Part shown: in pieces, positions 48,284 to 58,823 of the stretch
Layout of the letters: each line of letters begins with the position of its first letter
Position numbering within the stretch: the first letter of the stretch is position 1
Assembly: GCA_021234155.1 (NCBI GenBank)
Contig: JAJEKV010000764.1
Location: 1 to 64,000, forward strand
DNA from: Isoetes taiwanensis
Taxonomy: Eukaryota > Streptophyta > Lycopodiopsida > Isoetales > Isoetaceae
Direction of reading: 5' to 3'
DNA: 64,000 nucleotides
Program-made: the position numbers and the translations under genes
Notes under the pieces: model-generated
What the model saw: the letters and a program-made list of their open reading frames with translations, nothing else
Databases searched by the model: none
What the model was told of the DNA's origin: nothing

Positions 48284-50973
48284 CCCTTAACCGGGCAGAC
48301 AAGCTGCCTCACCCGAAGTTGCATCCACAGCTGGATTATCAGCTCTCCAGCTCGATCATCACAGGCTCGACATTCCCCACACCTAAATTATCAACTCCGA
48401 GCCTAGATTATCAGCATCCGAGCTAATTGGGCTCAAAGATGCATCTAAGCTCCGGGGCAAACGCTGCTGCCCTGTTACAAACTTTGCAGCTGAACAGTTG
48501 CCTATTATGTTCTTATCTTTATGGGTTTGTATGCATATTTTGTCTGTGGCCATTGATCTACAGAATATTCTCCAGATTGTACCAAATCAACGACCACAAA
48601 CTTTTTGAACAGAAATCAAAATGCAAGTTCTAGTGGTGCGAAACAAATTCAAGAGACCCAATGGTTTAAAACATATATCAGATAATTCCTCAGTAATATT
48701 CACATCGCAATCATTCCAAATATATCATATATCTTTCACATCATAACCACACAACACTGTATTTACATCATATCAACGAAACTAAGCACACGCAACTAAA
48801 CAGTTTAACCAGACACACATTCTCTCCTCTTGCTGCAACCAGGGATGTGAGGATCATGGCATGGATGCACACTTTTAAGAAACGCGATCAAAAACTGTAC
48901 TCTAGGAAACTAGATTCTATCAGTTTCCTATTCTTTTAAGAAACGACATTGTTTAAGAAACGCAACTTTACATGATGATAACTGAAAGAAGGAATCTTGG
49001 AGAGGAAAAGCAAGAGATGAAGATGACACACAGAAAATGGGTATAAGAAGGCTTCCATTTGGCGCCAAAAGCAGTGGAAGAAATCCTCAATCCCACTAGT
49101 TTTGATTCGTGCCACTACTCATGTCTTGATGCATGCAATATAAATCAGATTCGGCCACTCCTTTTCATGTGTTTGGGCACTCCTCTATGTATTTGAGGAC
49201 AAATTGAAGGAAGGATTCCTATGTTTAGGGTTTGTCTTTTTTTTAGAACTAACTCTTTTTTGGCTCTCTTTTCGTAACATATCTATTTGAAGTATCCGAG
49301 GTATCGATCATGTTGGTTTCTAAAAGTTTAAGAAAGAATAGAAACGCAAATCTATTCTTCCATGGATCAGAAGAAAAATACATTCGAGAATCAATGGTGC
49401 AAAACAAAGAATCAAAGAAACTAAAACAATCATTGAACCCAAAAGAAAGAAAAAAAAGAACATCTTCATTTTCACTTCCTCTGCATTCCGGCAGGGCACA
49501 ATGCCTGCCATCTGTGAATCCTTCGTCTTCACAAGCAGATGCCGCTCCACCTTCTTGAATTGCATGTTAAAATGCTGCGAAGAACTAAAGCAATGTATTA
49601 TTCTGAATTTCTTGTAGAAACTAGCATGGATAAACCTATTACGATTCATCTGGTCCGCTGGGCTATCTGATGGGGAATAATCTAACAGAGGGTCTGAATC
49701 ACGACCTTATAGCTGAAAAAAAAAAAAGCTTGTTATAGGGTATTTCGGATTTTCCACAGACAGCATGACTAAAAAACTCCACCTGAAGAAGAGGCCGCAT
49801 TGAAATAGTCGGCTACATTGGAACATTCTTTATCTGTTGTTGTTAAATGAGAAGAAGTCGATGCCAGATGCAGGTCGAAAAAGCATAAGACTGGACTTGA
49901 AAAGAACTTGCATGCAAGAAAACTATGATGAAAATTTCTGATGGAGAAAGCAATCTGGAACTATGAATTATTGCACACGTAAAGTTTGAGTAGTTTCAAT
50001 TCTGCCATATCCTCCAATCCTAGAGTGCCACATGTTCAACATTCTTTCCCATAATTGTTCTTTTAGTTATATTCTTTAATCGTGCTTGCATTCAAGAATT
50101 TCTACTTACATTCTTTACTTGTTACTAATATTCTGCTTGCAGCCAATTAATGAAAACACAATATAGACAAAAAGAGATCTATTCAATACAAAGTGTTCCA
50201 AAACAGCAAAATAGCTTATGATTCAACAATTCTTCCATTCTAATTTTGAAAGACGGCAACTTCATGGTACTACAGAGCTTCAAGCTTCTAAACTTTTTCA
50301 CTGGAGGAAGCAGCCAACATCTTACCTATTATAAAAATAGGGGGTTCTTCCATTTCTTGTAAATTTTGCAAAGCTTAAGAATCAGCATTCAAAGGTAGCA
50401 AAATGACATTAAAACTCAAAAAAATCAGCATTCAAAGGTAGCAAAACGAAACTAAAACTAAAAAAAACTCAAATGACATCATCAATAAATATATATTGAG
50501 GCAAGAACCATTTCCAGATAGCCATTCCCCATCTCCAAAGGCCGGATTTACCAAAAAACTCAAAAAAGCTTTAGAAATCTCTGTTTATCATGAGTTTTAG
50601 CCAATCTTGCGAAAAACAGACCGATCTTGCACCACATCTTCGAAAAAATCACTCCACAAACATTCCTAAAACTCCTAAACTGCCGAATCTGACCTCAAAA
50701 GCAACATCACCGTCACTCCGATTAAAAATTATCAAAACTTTAGCCGATCTTCGAATAATCCTTGCAAAAACATCCTTAAAACTCGAAAGACGCCTAATCT
50801 AACTTCAAGCTAGCCTAGAAGACAACATCGCCATCATTCCGGTGCCATAACCGTAGCCATAGCCGTAAAGTTGAAGCATAGAGAGAGGAAAATGGTTGAA
50901 AAATATATTTTATAATGCTCGACACATCAGCTGCCACGTCAGAATTAAAACTACCACAAACTTCACGTTACAG
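48284..50973. other. AT-rich stretch without recognised gene
   Basis: Only short frames. A related pair of phrases (CCTAAAACTC...CTAATCT / CTTAAAACTCGAAAGACGC) lies at 50655-50800, suggesting an old duplication. Nothing else stands out. Confidence 0.45.
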
Positions 50974-51073
50974 GAATTTCTTTCTACTTTCAATTCCGTC
51001 CTGTCAGGCGCGCCACCGAGCTGGCGTGCGTCGGCATGCCTTCCATGACGGAATTGAAAGTAGAAAGAAATTC
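50974..51073. repeat. 27-bp perfect inverted repeat with 46-bp loop
   Basis: The arm GAATTTCTTTCTACTTTCAA plus TTCCGTC (50974-51000) returns as its exact complement at 51047-51073. The 46-bp loop (51001-51046) is GC-rich, unlike the surroundings. Perfect arms suggest a recent origin or selection on pairing. Confidence 0.9.
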
Positions 51074-51785
51074 TTGTATACAGAAACTCTCCAACATCCA
51101 AAACACGCATCCAAGACATGCTTTCACATCCAAAACATGCAAACAAGATGAAGATCTCCTGTTTCGGCATAAGAACAAAATCAATGCGATCGTAAAAAAA
51201 AACACTATAGAAATATGACCTTTAAACCAATTAAGCGGCTCAAACCACCCTAAATGATTTTGAATACAATACAATACACGAATCATAGTTCCAATTATTG
51301 TTAGAATACCCTCCCGCAATAAGAAACAAATCGTGCAAAGTTTATTTCAATGTAATATGTCATCATCGCTTTTCGCATGATCACAACTACGATCTACTTA
51401 TCTATAATTTATATCTTCTCTGCTATCTAAATGCCATTGTACAACAAAGCAAGCACCTTAGCTTCTACAATATGTGTAGCACGTAAAACCATCTTCTTAT
51501 AACTGTACATCATATATAATTTAACTATTGTATGAGTTAATAATTGCCTTTTTTGTACCCATGCATCATATCTTTTTTATCGAAATACTTTTGTCATCGG
51601 GCTTTCTAACAATTAAAGGAGAAAAGAAAATGTTTGGAAGAGGTTAAACCTCCCCTCTGTACACCTCAACTTCAATGGCCAGGATTGTTCTAGGAACTTA
51701 TCATGATAATCTCCTAGTGGGTTTGTGATAATAAGCATGATTTCATTAATTGGAGAAAATAACGCATTTTTGAGAATTTTAAGCA
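51074..51785. other. No recognised gene
   Basis: AT-rich sequence with short frames only, up to the start of the duplicated small-gene unit. Confidence 0.4.
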
Positions 51786-51969
51786 CACCTAATTTGCTCA
51801 AGCACGAATATTTTCACCTAGTTCTCGAGCCCAAGATACATGAAGTCATTAACATACACATATACATACAAATTATGTGTTACACTTGTACGTGTACGTG
51901 ATACTTGTACAAGCCCAATAATGGCGCTACAATCTACACCAATAATTCACATTAATAATTTTACTTCAC

Positions 51970-51977
51970 TATAAAAA
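51970..51977 (+). promoter_or_regulatory. TATA box, small gene copy 1
   Basis: TATAAAAA within ACTTCACTATAAAAACAGCTC, a block conserved in copy 2. The first ATG is only 27 bp downstream, so the 5' UTR would be very short. Confidence 0.6.
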
Positions 51978-52003
51978 CAGCTCCATTCGGTCATTCATCT
52001 TCC

Positions 52004-52189
52004 ATGGCTTCCTTGCCTCCTCGTCCGGAGCACATCCGATCCTTCAAGCGCTACTTGAGCTACAACAATCTGTGTGAATGCTATAGAAATGGTATTAATC
52101 TTGATCCATGGCTCGGTCCAAAGCGGATGGTCTGCGGTGCTTGCGGGGAAGCTCACTGCGTGTTGTGGTCCACCTTTATTGGCTTCTGA
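52004..52189 (+). CDS. Small unknown protein, copy 1
   Basis: A 61-codon frame, MASLPPRPEHIRSFKRYLSY..., with LDPW...PKRMVCGACGEAH. It shares H-I-x3-K-x3-S-Y-N-x-L-x2-C and L-D-P-x4-P-K with copy 2. A frame one base off continues past the stop as LLASDREIYEPECHHLRGV-DDE-stop, which matches the end of copy 2 (HLFEDE-stop). The original protein was therefore probably about 95 residues and both copies are now broken. Function unknown. Confidence 0.5.
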   Translation: MASLPPRPEHIRSFKRYLSYNNLCECYRNGINLDPWLGPKRMVCGACGEAHCVLWSTFIGF

Positions 52190-52626
52190 CAGGGAGATCT
52201 ATGAACCCGAATGCCATCACCTTAGGGGTGTTGATGATGAGTGAATCGTTGAAGACTTGTGTACCGCCAAGGATATAATAATGATATGAGCACTTCTATA
52301 GTATGTAAGGATGTAATAAGCACAATGAACTATGTAAGGATGTAATAGCACAATGAATATTATCTGATGTATCATACCGGAGTATAGTGTAAGGTCCTGC
52401 TCTTCGACCTCCACTTTATTTGCAAGCAGTCCCTAATTTCAATCACACCTAAATTACTCAAGCACAAATACTTTTACCTTAGTAGAATCCCACAAAGCAT
52501 GTTTTCACTTGATACACATATCCATACAAAATATGCATTATACTTGCATTTATACATGAGTCTTATATACGGCTCAATAATGGCTACAATCTACCCCAAT
52601 AATTCACATCAATAATTTTACTTCAC

Positions 52627-52633
52627 TATAAAA
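52627..52633 (+). promoter_or_regulatory. TATA box, small gene copy 2
   Basis: TATAAAA within ACTTCACTATAAAAGCAGCTC, the same block as in copy 1, 36 bp before the ATG. Confidence 0.6.
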
Positions 52634-52668
52634 GCAGCTCACTTAGGGCTAGAGGTCATTCATCTCCC

Positions 52669-52821
52669 ATGGATTTTTCGCCTTCTTACATTCACCACAT
52701 TGAGGCGATCAAGTGCTCAATGAGCTACAATGATCTTGTCGGTTGCCTAGGCGGGGCTATTCTTCTTGATCCCTACCGCGATCCAAAGCTATGGGAGATG
52801 AGATTAGTTGCCCCGGGCTAG
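52669..52821 (+). CDS. Small unknown protein, copy 2
   Basis: A 50-codon frame beginning MDFSPSYIHHIEAIKCSMSY, with SYNDL, LLDPYRDPK and LWEM. It is too short to stand out alone; the support is its conservation with copy 1 and the shared promoter. The conserved C-terminal end lies downstream in another frame. Confidence 0.45.
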   Translation: MDFSPSYIHHIEAIKCSMSYNDLVGCLGGAILLDPYRDPKLWEMRLVAPG

Positions 52822-53095
52822 TCGATGTTATGATCCACCTCATTTGGCTTCCGAGCAATAGCTATGAGATATCGGGGATCACTCCTGCATTTATTTGAAG
52901 ATGAATGAATCACATGTTCAACATTGTATAGTGTAAGAGCTCTTGTGTTAAGATGAAAAATGCAAGGCGTAATGAATAATAACTAGTCTATTGTACCTTG
53001 CATATTTATATGATATAGTAATTATGTAAAAACTGACATTGCATACCTCAAGAGTTCTTCTTTAGCCACTAATTCTTGCAAGCGAGCCCCCACAC

Positions 53096-53451
53096 TCTTG
53101 GGGATCACCACTAACTTTCTTGACCTGGTCTCTACTGACCCAGTAGTAGTCTATTATTTTTCAAATGTTGGTGGCGTGGCGGGTCATTTGGGATTGGGTC
53201 TCAATTCTTGCTCCGGCAATTCCTATCTTGCATTGCATATGAGGTTCCCTTTAAACCTTGAGGCTCAAACCAAGAGACAAACACCTCTTCGTAAATGAGG
53301 GAGATTAGGGGTCCTCTATTGGGTCCTCTTCGGCAAAAGCCATCCACGTCGAGGCGGTTATCATAATGCGATCAGCAAAGAGCATTCCTTTCTTGACATC
53401 TTGGTAGGGGTTGAATATTTCAAGCCGGGTTCTTGGGTCTACAGAAAGGCC
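53096..53451. other. No recognised gene
   Basis: A short plus frame (53098-53298) without motif. Nothing else seen. Confidence 0.4.
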
Positions 53452-53919
53452 CTACATAATGAGATGCTTCAATGTCGATCCACCAACGCGTTTTAGGGTT
53501 CTTCCAATGCGTCTTGCCTGGTGCTGGGCCATAAATCTTGAATGACAGCTCTGCCGGGATGAATGTCCCCAAGCACTCGCAACAAGGTGGACCGAGTAGT
53601 CAATAACTTCATTCATATATGTGTTGGACCATGAGTTATCGCATGGAAGCTCTAGAAATAGGCGCGCGATTGCATCATGTACTTGGCAATAGAAGCTCTC
53701 AATGCACCTATATCTTTCAAGCTCCCATATGGTTTGCACGACCTTAGGTGAGCCTCTCGGAATCATAGGTAAACCTTGGGCATCCTCCTTCCACATTCTG
53801 ATTCCCTTTTCAGGGAGCCACTCCCTATGCCCTGGCCTCATCTTGTAGAACATTAGTGGCCATCCATCCTTCATGCAGAACTTGAAGAGTAGATACATAA
53901 ACAACAAAACAGAACTCAC
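53452..53919 (-). CDS. Unrecognised 155-codon frame
   Basis: A minus-strand frame with balanced composition (REWLPEKGIRMWKEDAQGLP, ELERYRCIESFYCQVHDAIA, RFMAQHQARRIGRTL). It may be an exon of a gene or of an unrecognised transposon. Plus-strand sequence in the same place is not open. No family is suggested by the motifs. Confidence 0.35.
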   Translation of the reverse strand: MSSVLLFMYLLFKFCMKDGWPLMFYKMRPGHREWLPEKGIRMWKEDAQGLPMIPRGSPKVVQTIWELERYRCIESFYCQVHDAIARLFLELPCDNSWSNTYMNEVIDYSVHLVASAWGHSSRQSCHSRFMAQHQARRIGRTLKRVGGSTLKHLIM

Positions 53920-54660
53920 CTCCTGAATTGATTAATGTCTAGCAGTATATGCAGTGAAGGCCTTAGGATTGTGAACCCTGGCAGCTTGTGACACTCGAGC
54001 ACCTTCAAGAGCGAGCGAAGCCTTCAGAAACGAAGCGGTGCACCCTTCAAGAACGTTAGGGAAACCCTCGGGGAGGAGATCGGCGCCAGGGAGCGTAATG
54101 CTTGAATTCAAAATTGAATCCCCGCCAACAAGGGCGAGCGCGAAATTCAGTTCCTAATTTCAAACGTAGCTGTCGTTTTCCGTCCATAGCTCCTCCGCGC
54201 AGACAAGCCAGAAAAGACTGCTTTATTCCGTGGCGCATTTATTAAGCGGGGATCTCGTACAAGGACGTGGATCAACGTACAGTTTTTGAATCCGGACGTC
54301 CAAGTCTAGAGGTACCACTTGTCCGGAACACGTCTTAATTATAGCAAATTTGTTACGCCTCCATAAATGATGGCGGCTGCATTAATGGCGTGTAATTATT
54401 AACGCCGGCGGCAATAATGGCAGGGAATTATGGCGCGTCAGAAATCGCACGTGTGGCATTAATTTCTGGCGACCAGGGGAGTACTACTTATTCTCAGATT
54501 TCACCAAAAAGTTTTTAAAGGTGAGTAGCGACATCGAGTAAATCCGCGCCTTCAGCTCAATTGCGCCTTCGATTGCATATTCAAGAAAGCCACTTTTCAG
54601 TTTTTTCCAGCGCCGGCGATCCATGGCACCTAAAGCCGCTCTCAGAGAAGATAAGATCTA
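53920..54660. other. No recognised gene, GC rises to the right
   Basis: Short frames only. The stretch contains several GCGCC/GGCGC words. A first degenerate copy of the array motif (GATCGCGACCGCGAT) lies at 54681. Confidence 0.45.
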
Positions 54661-54778
54661 GCCCCCCCAGCTCATAAAGATCGCGACCGCGATTTTTTTT
54701 TTTGGAGAATGCTTGTTTCCTTTTACGCTAGTTTTATTTTACGCTAGTTTTTTTGGAGAGTGCCACGAATGCTTGGCA

Positions 54779-55114
54779 GGATCGCGGCCGCGATCTTGTG
54801 GAATGTTCGACAGGATCGCGGCCGCGATCTTCTGGAGTGTTTGGCAGGATCACGGCCGCGATCTCGTGGAGTGTTCGACAGGATCGCGGCCGTGGTCTTC
54901 TGGAGTGCTTGGCAGGATCGCGGCCGCGATCTTGTGGAGTCTTCGGCAACAAGCTTGCGGTCTTGTGAGTGCTTCGCAGGATCGCGGCCGCGATCTTGTG
55001 GTGTGCTTGGCAAGAACGCGGCCGCGATCTTGTGGAGTGCTCAGCATGATCGCCACCGCGAAGTTGTGGAGCACTCGGCATGATCGCAATCGCGATGTTG
55101 TGTACTGTTATGTG
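54779..55114. repeat. 34-bp tandem array with NotI-type palindrome
   Basis: About ten units of (G)GATCGCGGCCGCGATCTTG plus TGGAGTGTTCGACA-like sequence start at 54779, 54813, 54847, 54881, 54915, 54979, 55013, 55047 and 55081. One shortened unit of about 30 bp lies at 54949. Most units keep the 16-bp palindrome GATCGCGGCCGCGATC, with GATC at both ends and a NotI core. Because 34 is not a multiple of 3, each frame rotates through the unit, so all six frames stay open and long spurious frames arise. The array lies directly upstream of the ParB/methyltransferase-like gene. Confidence 0.93.
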
Positions 55115-55129
55115 GTTTACTTTGATGCA

Positions 55130-57990
55130 CAATCGGCTTTAACACTTGCATTTTCGTTTTGCTTGCGGCTTTGGATTTGTTTCGAGGTCCGGATGTTGAA
55201 CCTGCCAAGATCATCACACCTTCAAATGAAAGGAATGGTGCATTGAAATTGCACAAGCAATTCCTCAAACCAAAGGTGACCAAAAAAGAGACTCAGGCTT
55301 GTTCCTCCGACCGCAAGAAAGTCGAGGACATACAATGATAGGGATTGTGATTGCTATGTGGGAAGGAACAAAAACAATGTCCGGGCGCCATTATATGCGC
55401 TGTGGAGGATACAAGGCAAGAATTGCAGTTCCTTGAGTACGTTCTGAAGTGGATGAACTATGATCCCATACTGATGATAGCTAGCAAGTTGAACAAGCCA
55501 GCTCACAGAAAAAATATTCCTACTAGTGCAAAAGGATATATCGGGTACCCGATCCCTACGAATCTTTGTCTCTTTCCGTAATAAAGGGAAACATCGATAT
55601 ACTGTCTGATTTCTCGACATGCAGGAAAGGTTTGCTAACAGACAAGAAACCACCGAGCATTGCATTGAAAGCTAAACGCGATGAGAAAATGCCTTCGGTC
55701 ATGGACACAAACTGGTTAAGAGCTCAGGCCAAGAAGAAGAATGTAAGGCCTGCCTCCAGAGCAGAGGACTCTACCCAAAACAGAGCCCTATCTGTAGAGC
55801 CTATTTCCACTGCGCATCCTTCAGCTATTGTTGATCCCACACAGCCTTTGGCTATTTGTGCTCCACCTGTTCCAACGAAAGACACGTTGGTGCCCAACAA
55901 AATATCTAAGTTTACGATCAACCTCCGCAAGCTGACAACATCAGATAGTGGAGAGCCTTCGTCATCTCGCACCCCCCTTCTGTCACAGGATTATCTTCTT
56001 CGAAAAGCTTAGCACGGCCGGTTATATCTAAACTGCCAACTGAGCTTAAATTCAATCCCGAGGAAGAACGTAAGTTGGCTGAGCAAACTGCACAGAAGCT
56101 TGAACAGTTTAAGCGGTTTTATCCGCTTGGTGTTAACTGGTTTATGAAGGTATCTATTTTTTATTGCGAACCAGCTCCTGCAAATCTCACCCATCGAATG
56201 CGTTCAAATGACCATGTGCAAACACTTGTGAAGAGCTTCAAGACGTATCCTACAGAGGTCCTCACACCGGCCGACATTGTCCTCTTCGACCCAATTACTA
56301 GGTGACTGTTATTATCCATCATATATGTTTTGTGGCTTCTTAATTAATCGGTGTGCATTATTTCAGAAAAAAGATCACCTGGAGCACAGAAGCTGATTTG
56401 AAGGGCAAAAAATTTTGGATAATTTCTGGTAACCATAGTATATGTGCAGCTCAATTGCTTTGCGGTGTTGTTGAAGAACTGGAACAGCGACTTGAGTTTG
56501 CTAAAACCTACACCAGGAGAAGGACCAGAGTGCTGAATGGAAATTTGTCAGATAGAGAATATATTGAATTGAGCATTCAGTGCAATGAAGTCATTGCTAA
56601 CACCGTATACAGAGAGCCTTTGATAGAGAAGCTGCAACAGCTACGGCATCAACACATCAAAATCAAACAAAAGAAAAATGTTGTTCACGCAGTGACAAAG
56701 GAAGGGATTCCTACGTCCACTCCAGTATCTGAGAATACAACTTTGGTGTTCATTGACATTAGGGGATTCTCTACAATACGGACCTGCAAAAAGTACATGG
56801 AACTCTTTACAAGAATATCCAGCATGACAACTGCTAATATTTATCACCTGGTTATTCTGATGCGGTTTGTGAACTTGCGATTGCTTATACGGCGGCGCGA
56901 TTCAAAGGCGGGTCCCACATTTTACGTAGGCACATATGACGAGCAAGGATGGGTGAACAAGAAAAGGGTGAAGGAATATCAGTATTACATCACCCATATG
57001 TGCATTAACAGAAGCGACTCCAGGGTAACGTCGATATTGCCTGAGCTCGAGCTTCGTTTGACACCGGTGAGCACAGCACCAAAGAACACCCCCTTGCCAC
57101 CAATGCACACCGCTTTGGTAATGAAGAAACCCGATGAGAAAATGAGAAAAAATGGCGGACTTACTTTTTGGGTAAACCCGATGATACAAGTTTGTCGAAT
57201 GGAAGGTGATCACGTCTTTGAAGTGCGGATTTTGAAGACATCATATGCTTACTACATTGTTGACCAGTGCGCCAAAGGATGGTTGTGTCCTTGATTTCTT
57301 CTCGGCTGGTAATCGCTTCGTGTCGCCTTAATGCGGGGAAAGAAAAGTATTGCATTCGAAAGCCAAGATAAAGTATGTCGATTTCTTAGGGCATTCTTGG
57401 ATAAGCTTGAAAAAATAGTTTGCCACGGCACTGGGGAGACAGTTGAAGAGGAGAAAGCAGACACTACAAATGATCCCGACAAGATCAATATAAATATTAC
57501 CCAGTAAGCTTGATGAAATCTTGGATCAAATGGATGAGAAGAGCTACGAGGAAAGGATGGGGACTTAAAAAGACTTCTAGAGTCTGCGAGAAAGGTATTA
57601 ATGCGCTAGAGCCTATGTTTCAAAAATTGGGGCTTTAAACAAAAATTTGATGCCTACATGCCTTTCACGATTAAAGCGGGTCAAATTTCGAATACATAGG
57701 AATGGACGTGGAACTGCGCATCGGGAGGGTGAGCCAAGTGGTACACAAGAGCACCAAGGTTGTAGCCAAGAAAAAGAAGCTCTTCTATACACCCAAAATG
57801 TTGTGGTGTCCAAAATGGCGACGGTGGAAGGCGTACGCAATGGATCTTGAGCAGGGCACAGGATCCACATCTCCAAGTCCTTGCGGGGCCATGTCTGTGG
57901 AGACATCCCAGCTGTATGGGAAAGCTATCTGAGGAGATGGACATCGAGGTTATAAGAAGGGGCCGGAACATATTGCTAGGATATCTGCTG
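55130..57990 (+). CDS. ParB-like plus DNA-methyltransferase-like multi-exon gene
   Basis: Pieces in order: a basic N-terminal part (55130-55336, KLHKQFLKPKVTKKETQ); exon 55625-56301 (acceptor CATGCAG); a 65-bp phase-2 intron 56302-56366; exon 56367 to about 57480; and a basic tail to 57990. Residues around 56200-56440 read HVQTLVKSF...FWIISGNHSICAAQLL, then SDREYIELSIQCNEVIANTV at 56540. This is the pattern of ParB/sulfiredoxin-fold domains (strand, G-x-H-x, A-A helix, then E-x-x-x-N). Near 57278 another frame reads DGCVLDFFSAGN, followed by RGKKSIAFES, like motif I of beta-class N6/N4 DNA methyltransferases. The catalytic DPPY box is not evident (FIDIRGFS stands near its place). Frame changes occur at about 55967 (C run), 57277 and 57328. 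Confidence 0.5.
56302..56366 (+). other. 65-bp intron of the ParB-like gene
   Basis: ACTAG|gtgact...attatttcag|AAAAAAG. Removing it joins FDPIT-R-KKITW in frame (phase 2). Neither flanking frame is open across it. Confidence 0.75.
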
Positions 57991-58068
57991 AGATAGGTGT
58001 TGTACCTGAATCAGTATCAGAAACCCAGATGGAGTAAATTCTGCCCCTCTGGCAAAGAAATGTACATT

Positions 58069-58120
58069 GCCTTATACATTATATTCCTCAGATATATCTG
58101 AGGAATATAATGTATAAGGC
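58069..58120. repeat. Perfect 52-bp spacerless palindrome
   Basis: GCCTTATACATTATATTCCT plus CAGATA (58069-58094) is followed without spacer by its exact complement (58095-58120). The pairing stops sharply at both ends. It lies about 30 bp after a TAA-rich end of the ParB/methyltransferase-like gene, where it could form a transcript-end hairpin or a cruciform. Confidence 0.96.
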
Positions 58121-58169
58121 TTTGAAGATTTGCACATCTTTGAGTTTTATTATTGTTTGAGTTTTGTTT

Positions 58170-58415
58170 CTTGTATAAACTTTCGGTAACGCGATCTTTG
58201 CTAGCACTTTCTTAGGTTGATTGCCTTCTGCAGACTACTTCTAAATTAAGAATTCGAATCATATGGTAGCTAAACAGCTCAAAATGTTCGCCACCGCGAT
58301 CTTCGCTATCACTTTGTTTTCCTTTCATCCATATGTAGACCTAAACGGACTTGTGATCTTATATCCATGGGCTAGCTAAGCAGCTTCAAATCTTCGCCGT
58401 CGCGATCCTGCTGAG
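58170..58415. repeat. ~104-bp repeat with CGCGATC core, three copies
   Basis: Related segments end TTCGGTAACGCGATCTTTGC (58183-58203), TTCGCCACCGCGATCTTCGC (58287-58306) and CTTCGCCGTCGCGATCCTG (58391-58409). The second and third are preceded by a shared phrase (GTAGCTAA(A/G)CAGCT). The core resembles the last units of the left array (GATCGCCACCGCGA), so the gene between is bracketed by the same motif. Confidence 0.7.
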
Positions 58416-58823
58416 TATTTTTATTCTTTCTTGTGGACAGCTCTTACTCTGAAAGGAGCTTGGGATAGCCTTATAAATGTCGAAATCGGATACATCGCTG
58501 GTTGTGGCGGAAAATCATCGAAAAAAACGGCAACTTTTACTCTGTTACAACCACTTACGGCGTTTTATAAACAACCAAGAATCTATTTCATGCTAAACGA
58601 GAATTCCGAAATTCTCTAATTATTAATTCGTGCTTTAATCTCCTATCAACTGTTTTATATTTTAAACCCATGAGATCTGACGGCTGGGAACAGCTAGATT
58701 TTGATAATCTTTGGCCTCCATGATTTAAGAGTTGTTATTCCAACTTCCCTCATACTCAATAGCAGGAAATATGCTAAGCTACCCATGCATATAGGCACCC
58801 ATGGAGACTCAAACTCGAGACCT
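58416..58823. other. No recognised gene
   Basis: AT-rich sequence with short frames. The right part is presumably LTR-retrotransposon leader, because the primer-binding site lies at 58824. Confidence 0.4.

Larger units (their letters stand above)
51786..53095 (+). repeat. Tandem duplication of a 658-bp gene unit
   Basis: Unit 1 starts CACACCTAATTTGCTCAAGCAC at 51793 and unit 2 starts CACACCTAAATTACTCAAGCAC at about 52446. Both then share a promoter-like block ending TAATAATTTTACTTCACTATA, a short gene and a 3' part ending in TTGCAAGC(A/G). The two units are about 70 percent alike, so the duplication is old but both promoters are kept. Confidence 0.8.

Noticed and set aside
54713-55246. A 177-codon protein (and minus-strand frames up to 132 codons) over the 34-bp array
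   Set aside because: The frames are open only because the 34-bp repeat rotates frames without a stop. The peptides are repeats of the DNA unit in all six readings and show no domain.
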